5,418 bases of DNA, taken from NCBI GenBank assembly GCA_947454295.1, contig CANGMO010000202.1:1-5418 (forward strand), read 5' to 3'. Positions 1-4,567 of this stretch are shown in pieces (within the stretch, counting starts at the first letter, position 1; each line of letters opens with the position of its first letter). The notes below the pieces were generated by a model. The model made no database searches. It was not told where the DNA came from and saw nothing but the letters and a program-made list of their open reading frames with translations. Made by a program: the position numbers and the translations under genes. Source of the stretch: Verrucomicrobiota bacterium (lineage in GTDB: Bacteria; Verrucomicrobiota; Verrucomicrobiia; Limisphaerales; UBA9464).

Positions 1-1207
1 AGATGGCCGGGAACCCGTCCTTGCCCATGCCGAAGCTCATTTCCACGTACGGTGTGGTCGGACGGCTGACCGCATCCGCCTCTCGGCCGACGTACGGGTT
101 GCCGCCATCAGCGGGCTTCGGGAATTCCACCATCAGCATGAGCTCGCGATCGACGCGCTCGGTGCTGACGTTGGTGCCCTTCTCGAACGCCGGGAACATG
201 AAGAGTTCGTACTCGTTCCAGGTCACCTCGGTCTTGCCCATCCAGAACGGATCGATCTTCACCTTGCGCTGCGGGCCCTCGTCCTCCTTTCGGCCCGCCT
301 CACCGGCGGCGCTGCCCATCAGGAACTCGCCACCTGGAATGCCCACCAGCTCAAAGCCCACAGGACCGGTGATGGTTTCGCGATACCCTGCCGGCTTCTC
401 GCCGGCGGCCGGGGCGGTCACGGTGCTGTTCTTGACCAGCATCGCGTGGATGGCCTTGTACACGTCGGCCATGTCGCGCGTGGTGGTGGCCGCCGCCTCC
501 TTCTGGCTGAGGGTCACACCATCCGGCCATTCGGCCCCCTGGTTGATCCAGTCGCGGATGCGGTCGGTCAGCTGACGCGGCAGCGGGCCGCCCTTCTTGC
601 GGGGCGGCATGAGATCGTCGTGGTCCTGGGGCAGGACGGTCGAGGTATACACCTTCGACTTTGAGGCATCCCCGGGGACGATGTCCTTCGACTTGAAGAA
701 CTCGGACTTCACGTCCATGCGGAGATCGCCCTTGGCGTGCCCTTCCTTGTGGCAGGCCACGCAGTTGACCTCGAAGATGGGCTGGATCTGCTTCACGAAA
801 TCCACCTTCTCCGCCTGCGCCAGCACGACCCCCTCGGGCCACTTGGCGCCCTGTTCGATCCAGGTCTTGAGGATCTCCTGATTGGCCTTGGAAACGCGAT
901 CGCCCTTGGGCGGCATCGCCTTCTCGTCGTCCTTGGGGAGCGTGGTGGTGGTGTACAGGCTCGACTTGGTGGGGTCTCCCGGCACGAGCGAGGTGCCGCT
1001 CTCACCGCCCTTGATGGCGGCGGCCAGGGTGGTGAGCGAGAGGCCGCCCTTGGGCTTCTCCGGTCCGTGGCACTTGAGGCAGTTCACCTCAAGGATCGGC
1101 TTCACCTGCTTCTGAAAATCGATGGGATCCGCGGCAAACGCGGTGGCGGGCGCGGCGAGGACCGCGGTGAGGGCGAGGGCGCCCGGGAGGATACGGAATC
1201 GGCTCAT
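1..1207 (-). CDS. Secreted diheme cytochrome c / FGE-like (SUMF1-type) fusion protein, C-terminus missing
   Basis: Open from ATG at 1207 to the left edge: 402 residues with no stop. Residues 1-25 form a signal peptide (MSRFR, then a hydrophobic stretch, ending AFA before ADPID). Two planctomycete-type cytochrome c modules follow. Module 1 (about 30-129) has C43-x-x-C46-H47 and an MPP motif at M98; module 2 (about 136-233) has C149-x-x-C152-H153 and MPP at M200. These Cys pairs should bind haem covalently, with the Met a likely axial ligand. An Ala/Thr-rich linker leads to an FGE-sulfatase-like domain from about 283, with GGEFLMGS (M297) and FWMGKTEVTWNEY (321-333), both typical of the family's N-terminal half. 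The domain's catalytic cysteine region lies outside the window, so sulfatase-activating activity cannot be judged. The protein should act outside the cytoplasm. An electron-transfer partner for the FGE-like domain is an inference. The Shine-Dalgarno is weak. The TPR gene lies 97 bases upstream on the same strand. Confidence 0.9.
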   Translation of the reverse strand, partial: MSRFRILPGALALTAVLAAPATAFAADPIDFQKQVKPILEVNCLKCHGPEKPKGGLSLTTLAAAIKGGESGTSLVPGDPTKSSLYTTTTLPKDDEKAMPPKGDRVSKANQEILKTWIEQGAKWPEGVVLAQAEKVDFVKQIQPIFEVNCVACHKEGHAKGDLRMDVKSEFFKSKDIVPGDASKSKVYTSTVLPQDHDDLMPPRKKGGPLPRQLTDRIRDWINQGAEWPDGVTLSQKEAAATTTRDMADVYKAIHAMLVKNSTVTAPAAGEKPAGYRETITGPVGFELVGIPGGEFLMGSAAGEAGRKEDEGPQRKVKIDPFWMGKTEVTWNEYELFMFPAFEKGTNVSTERVDRELMLMVEFPKPADGGNPYVGREADAVSRPTTPYVEMSFGMGKDGFPAI

Positions 1208-1223
1208 GGCTTCGTGTCCGGCA

Positions 1224-1254
1224 AGCATAGCTGCGGCAACCGACTCCATGTCAA
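1224..1254 (-). promoter_or_regulatory. Candidate sigma70-type promoter for the cytochrome/FGE gene
   Basis: On the minus strand a perfect -35 box TTGACA (1254-1249) is followed after 19 bases by TATGCT (1229-1224), which matches the -10 consensus at four of six positions. It ends 16 bases before the ATG at 1207, a sensible place for a short leader. The spacer is longer than the preferred 17 bases, so the call is tentative. Just upstream of the -35 box is an 11-base dyad, GCCTTCAAGGC (1261-1271), which could be an operator or chance. Confidence 0.35.
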
Positions 1255-1295
1255 ACCCGCGCCTTCAAGGCATTTGGAAAAACGGGGGGGAAACT

Positions 1296-1312
1296 GGGCC
1301 TGGTTCAGGCCC
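1296..1312 (-). terminator. Hairpin across the stop codon of the TPR gene, possible terminator or attenuator
   Basis: GGGCCTG (1296-1302) and CAGGCCC (1306-1312) are perfect complements separated by three bases, giving a seven-pair GC-rich stem. Read on the minus strand, the TGA stop of the TPR gene lies inside the stem. Downstream comes AGTTT, a run of seven C and then GTTTTT. This is not a clean U-tract next to the stem, so full Rho-independent termination is uncertain. It could instead reduce read-through into the cytochrome/FGE gene or protect the mRNA end. Confidence 0.4.
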
Positions 1313-2855
1313 CGACCGCGTCGAGAATCTCACGCGCCCAGACATCCTCGGGGTTGCTCTTCACCCATTCCTTGAGCACGCGCCTCGCCTCGTCGGCATT
1401 ACCCGTCAGGGCGTGGTAGAGACACAGCGTGGGCACGAAGTGCTGAATGATCGCCCCCCACTCGGCGTTCTTGGGCATCTTGTCCAGCCGCGCGGTGATA
1501 CCCTTGAGCAGGGGCGGAACCCCTTCCAGCGACGCCGCATCGGTCGAGGTACGGAGACTCAGGCAGACCGCCGCCAGCTGCAGCCAGAGGCTTTCGGGAA
1601 ACTTGGCGGTTCCCACCTGGGCCGCCTCCAGGGCCTCAGCGTACTTGCCCGAGCGTTCCAGGGCCTTGGCGAGGAGGAGATGATTCCGGGGATTCGAACG
1701 GGCCTGCACCCGGGCTTCGCAGGTTTCCAACAACCCGGCCCGATCCTCCCCGCGAATATACAGGGCGAGCAGCACCTCCCAGGCTTGAAACCGTCCCGCG
1801 TCCAGCCGCACGGCGCGCTTGAGGGTCGACTCGGCTGCCGAACGGCTGCCCGTGAGGAATTGCAGCATTCCGCGCATTTCCAGCGCCACCGCGGACCGGG
1901 CCGGCGCCTCATCCGAAACCATCGACTCCAGAGCCCTCAACGCCCCGACGAGCCGCTGTTGCGACTCGGCAGGAAGGGTGGCGAATTCGACCCCGTCCGC
2001 GGCCCGGGGGCCGACACGCGATACCAATTCCGTGAATGCCGCCACGCCCCAGCTCAGCACGTTGGTCCGCCAGAGCGTCGCCGACTTCCAGTAATCATCG
2101 ATCGCGGAACGCGCAGCCCGGGAAGTCGCATCCGCAGCCTCCGCCCCCTCTGCCGACGCGGCGGCCCCCTGGGTCATGAACAGGCGATGCAGTCCGCGCG
2201 CCCGGTAGACGCGGGGTTCGTCAGGAACCAGCGCCACGGCACGCTCGATCAGGCGACCCGCCTCCTCCTGCTGCATGGGCTTTTCCGCCTCGGCAGCCTT
2301 TCGCTCGGCGGAACTGCCCTCGCGGCGGGCTGCCGACATCCAATGGACATCGAGCAGCTGCGCCAGCGCGAGACGGCTTCGCCACGCATTGGACTGGGTC
2401 TCCACCACGCCGCGAAGCCCGCGCTCCGCCTCGTCGGCGTGCCCTTCCTGATTGAGGGCGTCAGCCAGACCCGCCTGGGATTCATCATCTGCAGGATTCC
2501 GCTCCACGCGGGATCGGTACTGCTGCACAGCCCGGCGCAGCGCGGCCGCCGCGCCGTTGGTATCGCCCATCGACGGCAGCCAGGTGCCCAGACGGAGCCA
2601 CTCCTGCGGGTTGTCCTCCGAACTCTTCAACGCCGCCCGTGCCGCGGTCACTTCGGTGGCAGGACGTTCGGGATCGTTGATGACAAATCCGCGGGTGCTA
2701 TCGACCCCGAACGCAACCTGCAGGTCCACCTGCGGGCACTTGGCCAGCTGGCGCAAGGCATCCGGCCCGGTCGCGGAGCGCGGAATGGCCATTGCAGCCG
2801 GGCTCAAGAGTTGAAGCCCCAGCCAAAACAGGATCGAGAGTCGACCGAATCTCAC
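1305..2855 (-). CDS. Secreted/periplasmic TPR-repeat protein, function unknown
   Basis: 516 residues from GTG at 2855 to TGA at 1305. I chose this start because it gives a compact signal peptide: MRFGRLSI, then a hydrophobic stretch, ending SPAAMA at about residue 23. The reading frame stays open to a GTG at 2975, but those 40 extra residues are Arg/Pro-rich, would bury the signal peptide and run through a hairpin in the spacer. The mature part is almost all helical, with tetratricopeptide-like units at about 82-115, 122-150, 322-352 (EMRGMLQFLTGSRSAAESTLKRA), 389-420 (LLLAKALERSGKYAEALEAA) and 475-504 (YHALTGNADEARRVLKEW). An Ala/Glu-rich low-complexity section sits at about 178-200. I see no catalytic motif. 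TPR arrays normally bind proteins, so a periplasmic scaffold role is plausible but the partner is unknown. The neighbouring cytochrome/FGE gene is a candidate partner by position only. There is no strong Shine-Dalgarno. Confidence 0.83.
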   Translation of the reverse strand: MRFGRLSILFWLGLQLLSPAAMAIPRSATGPDALRQLAKCPQVDLQVAFGVDSTRGFVINDPERPATEVTAARAALKSSEDNPQEWLRLGTWLPSMGDTNGAAAALRRAVQQYRSRVERNPADDESQAGLADALNQEGHADEAERGLRGVVETQSNAWRSRLALAQLLDVHWMSAARREGSSAERKAAEAEKPMQQEEAGRLIERAVALVPDEPRVYRARGLHRLFMTQGAAASAEGAEAADATSRAARSAIDDYWKSATLWRTNVLSWGVAAFTELVSRVGPRAADGVEFATLPAESQQRLVGALRALESMVSDEAPARSAVALEMRGMLQFLTGSRSAAESTLKRAVRLDAGRFQAWEVLLALYIRGEDRAGLLETCEARVQARSNPRNHLLLAKALERSGKYAEALEAAQVGTAKFPESLWLQLAAVCLSLRTSTDAASLEGVPPLLKGITARLDKMPKNAEWGAIIQHFVPTLCLYHALTGNADEARRVLKEWVKSNPEDVWAREILDAVGA

Positions 2856-2936
2856 GGAAGCAAGGTATGCCGCAAGCGTTGCGAGGCGAGGCGAATCTTG
2901 TTCCGGAGCCAGCACGTTTTTCACCGGTGGCGCGAG

Positions 2937-2956
2937 GCTCCCGCCGAAGCGGGTGC
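2937..2956 (-). repeat. Short GC-rich hairpin with a TTCG loop
   Basis: Arms 2937-2944 (GCTCCCGC) and 2949-2956 (GCGGGTGC) pair at seven of eight positions around a four-base loop. On the minus strand, the direction of bioB and TPR transcription, the loop reads C-TTCG-G, the very stable UUCG tetraloop type. No T-run follows, so it is not a classic terminator. It lies about 80 bases upstream of the TPR gene start and could be a processed end or a leader structure. Confidence 0.5.
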
Positions 2957-3135
2957 GTGGATGGCGGGTGGTCACGCCAACCAGCGAATCGGAACAACTC
3001 CCCCCACCCGGCTCATCAGGAGATTCGCCCTACCCCGACGTCGTGGGTGTTCGAGATGGATAGCGTGATGGGGGACGCGAAGCGGCGTGAGGTTTGTGAC
3101 CGGACCAGCAATCACCACCCACGTGGGTCCCGCTC

Positions 3136-3203
3136 GTTTGGAGTCCCGTCTTCAGACGGTCCGCGTTCGCCTCCCGACGCCGCCTGAAGGCGGGACTACA
3201 AAC
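3136..3203. repeat. REP-like palindromic element with 24-base inverted arms and nested palindromes
   Basis: The left arm (3136-3159, core AGTCCCGTCTTCAGACGG) is complementary to the right arm (3180-3203, core CCGCCTGAAGGCGGGACT) at 21 of 24 positions, with a 20-base centre. Each arm also contains its own small palindrome: CCGTCT-TC-AGACGG at 3146-3159 and CCGCCT-GA-AGGCGG at 3180-3193. It can therefore fold either as one long stem or as two short hairpins. This design resembles REP/BIME elements and small non-autonomous repeats. Multiple copies in the genome are expected but cannot be shown from a single copy. It lies about 175 bases beyond the bioB stop. Confidence 0.65.
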
Positions 3204-3209
3204 AGGCTG

Positions 3210-3238
3210 CCACGCCTCAGCACAGCTCTGTGCCGTGG
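3210..3238. repeat. Bulged hairpin next to the REP-like element
   Basis: GCACAG (3220-3225) pairs with CTGTGC (3228-3233) across two bases. An outer stem, CCACG (3210-3214) with CGTGG (3234-3238), encloses it with a five-base bulge on one side. It starts seven bases after the right arm of the 3136-3203 repeat and may be part of the same larger element. Confidence 0.5.
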
Positions 3239-3378
3239 TGTGAAACTCCCTTGCGTCATGAAAGCGCAAGTCCATGCGGTGATGCGTCGCCGACGAGGAA
3301 ACGAGGCGGACTTCGCCCCCAAACGACAGGCCGCACCAATGGAACTGATGGGGCGCTTCTGAGGACGGGGGATCCGCC

Positions 3379-4425
3379 TCAACCCGCACCCAACGCCGTC
3401 TCCTGACGCTCGCAGGAGGCCGCGCACTCCGCGGCGCGCGGGGAGTTGGGATTGGCAAAGGCCGGCCGCAGGGTCATGCCCAGGGCCTCGAGCAACGCGC
3501 GATCCGCATCATAGCTCGGCGAGGGCACGGCCTTCGTCAGCATGAACTCGGTCTCGCTGGAGAAAATCGAATTGGCCCCGGCAAGGAAGCAAAGGCCCTG
3601 CGCGGTGGCATCCAGCTTCACACGACCCGCGGTCAGGCGCACATCCGACTTCGGCATCACCAGACGCGTCGTGGCAATCATGCGGATCACATCCCACACC
3701 GGCACATCCGCCGCCTTGGCCAGCGGAGTCCCTTCCACCTTCGACAGGATGTTGATGGGTACCGACTCGGGATGCGGCTGCACGGCAGCGAGATTCTTGA
3801 GCATCTTCAACCGGTCCTTCACCGATTCGCCGAGGCCGATGATGCCGCCCGAGCAGAGCGTCATGCCGGTCTTGCGAACGTTGCCGAGCGTTTGAAGCCG
3901 GTCGGCGTAGGTGCGCGTGGTGATGATCGTCTCGTAGAATTCCTCGCTGGAATCGAGGTTGTGATTGTAGGCGTAAAGGCCGGCATCCTCGAGGCGCTTC
4001 GCCTGGTTCTCGGTGAGCATGCCGAGGGTGCAGCACACCTCCATGCCGATGTCGGTCACGCTGCGGACCATTTCCAGCACCCGATCAAACTGGTCGTTGT
4101 CTTTCACCTGACGCCAGGCCGCCCCGAGGCAAACCCGCGACACCCCGGCCGCCTTCGCGCGGGTCGCAATATCCACCACCTGGCACTTGTCCATCATGCG
4201 CTCCGCGCCAACGCCGGTGTTGTACCGCGACGACTGCGCGCAATAGGAACAATCCTCCGGGCAGGCACCCGTCTTGATGCTGATCAGCTTGCTGACCTGC
4301 ATCTCGCGCGGGTTGTGATGCCGCCGATGCACCGTGGCCGCCTGGAACACCAACTCGAGTAGCGGCGTGTCGTACAGCGCGCGCAACTCTTCGAGGGTCC
4401 ACTCATGCCGGAGTTCGTCGTTCAT
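3379..4425 (-). CDS. bioB: Biotin synthase BioB (radical SAM)
   Basis: Biotin synthase inserts sulfur into dethiobiotin, the last step of biotin synthesis, in the cytoplasm. The 348-residue product has the normal family length. The radical-SAM motif C55-x3-C59-x2-C62 (ACPEDCSYC) binds the [4Fe-4S] cluster and SAM. The second, sulfur-donating [2Fe-2S] cluster's ligands are all present: C99 (RVCLGAAW), C131 (EVCCTLG), C191 (TLCSGGIIGLGE) and Arg263 (VRLTAGR). YNHNLD, TTRTYADRL and the SVPIN stretch are also typical. One extra Cys follows C131, and the tail carries two more (AAECAASC). I chose ATG 4425, which has GGGGAAAC just before it. An upstream in-frame TTG at 4473 is less likely, because it would place half of the BirA-like operator inside the coding sequence. 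No other bio genes are in view, so this looks like a stand-alone unit transcribed away from the gene at 4568. Confidence 0.98.
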   Translation of the reverse strand: MNDELRHEWTLEELRALYDTPLLELVFQAATVHRRHHNPREMQVSKLISIKTGACPEDCSYCAQSSRYNTGVGAERMMDKCQVVDIATRAKAAGVSRVCLGAAWRQVKDNDQFDRVLEMVRSVTDIGMEVCCTLGMLTENQAKRLEDAGLYAYNHNLDSSEEFYETIITTRTYADRLQTLGNVRKTGMTLCSGGIIGLGESVKDRLKMLKNLAAVQPHPESVPINILSKVEGTPLAKAADVPVWDVIRMIATTRLVMPKSDVRLTAGRVKLDATAQGLCFLAGANSIFSSETEFMLTKAVPSPSYDADRALLEALGMTLRPAFANPNSPRAAECAASCERQETALGAG

Positions 4426-4455
4426 GTTTCCCCACGATGGCGCGTCTGGCGGCTG

Positions 4456-4487
4456 TTGTAAACCCGGGATCAACCACTAGTTGACGC
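4456..4487 (-). promoter_or_regulatory. Candidate BirA (biotin repressor) operator upstream of bioB
   Basis: TTGTAAACC at 4456-4464 matches in full the half-site that I recall for the bacterial BirA box, TTGTAAACC - about 14-16 bases - GGTTTACAA. After 14 bases, AGTTGACGC (4479-4487) matches the partner half-site at five of nine positions. The site lies 31-62 bases upstream of the bioB ATG, where an operator overlapping the promoter is expected. If functional, biotin-loaded BirA would repress bioB. The degenerate second half, and not knowing whether this genome's BirA has a DNA-binding domain, limit confidence. A competing dyad, TCAAC-cacta-GTTGA (4470-4484), overlaps it. Confidence 0.5.
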
Positions 4488-4543
4488 AGAAAAAGTGAAC
4501 CTTTTCCCCGTCGCCTGCGATGAAGGGGTGAACCAACGTCAAC
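4480..4543. repeat. Nested direct and inverted 7-mers in the divergent intergenic region
   Basis: GTTGACG (4480-4486) is the exact complement of CGTCAAC (4537-4543). Between them GTGAACC occurs twice in direct orientation (4495-4501 and 4528-4534), 33 bases apart, about three helical turns. The layout could be regulator binding sites for the plus-strand gene at 4568. A TTGACG at 4481-4486 could serve as a -35 box, but I see no matching -10 box. Such short repeats can also arise by chance. Confidence 0.25.
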
Positions 4544-4567
4544 GCACTCCTCTGTTTCCGATTTCCC

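Larger units (their letters stand above)
2856..3378. other. Palindrome-rich intergenic region, no convincing gene
   Basis: This 523-base spacer separates the end of bioB from the start of the TPR gene. Reading frames exist on both strands (for example 3087-3362 plus and 3152-3427 minus), but their translations are Arg/Pro/Gly-rich, overlap each other and show no domain or signal peptide. The region instead holds inverted repeats: a TTCG-loop hairpin at 2937-2956, the 12-base palindrome ACCCACGTGGGT at 3117-3128, a 24-base-arm inverted repeat at 3136-3203, a bulged hairpin at 3210-3238, and CTTGCG/CGCAAG at 3250-3255 and 3265-3270. It must also contain the TPR gene's promoter, which I could not place. 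No strong U-tract terminator for bioB is visible; a five-pair TGAGG/CCTCA repeat (3360-3381) starts at the bioB stop codon. Confidence 0.7.

Noticed and set aside
3..575. 190-residue plus-strand frame
   Set aside because: It is antisense to the cytochrome/FGE gene, whose minus-strand translation has CxxCH, MPP and FGE motifs.
2856..2975. 40-residue N-terminal extension of the TPR protein from GTG 2975
   Set aside because: It would place the signal peptide internally and read through the 2937-2956 hairpin. The GTG at 2855 gives a normal signal peptide.
1122..3068. 648-residue open frame on the plus strand
   Set aside because: It lies entirely antisense to the TPR gene and the start of the cytochrome gene. 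Its translation is Arg/Gly/His-rich with no domain or signal peptide, as expected of a GC-rich shadow frame.
3117..3270. CRISPR array or tandem repeat array
   Set aside because: The repeats here are inverted, differ from one another, and lack regular unit-and-spacer periodicity.
3087..3362. Small plus-strand gene in the spacer
   Set aside because: The composition is Arg/Pro-rich, it overlaps an equally long minus-strand frame, and it is built over several inverted repeats, so a repeat-derived artefact is likelier.
3030..3458. Minus-strand frame overlapping the bioB end and the spacer
   Set aside because: It overlaps the certain bioB C-terminus in another frame and is translated from the palindromic repeat. 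No protein feature is visible.
3772..4362. 196-residue plus-strand frame inside bioB
   Set aside because: It is antisense to bioB, which has full family length and all catalytic ligands.
4426..4473. Longer BioB starting at TTG 4473
   Set aside because: The 16 extra residues are not typical of the family, the start is a weak TTG, and it would overlap the BirA-like operator.
4481..4509. Sigma70 promoter for the plus-strand gene from TTGACG
   Set aside because: No recognisable -10 box occurs 16-18 bases downstream; that stretch is TTTTCCCC.
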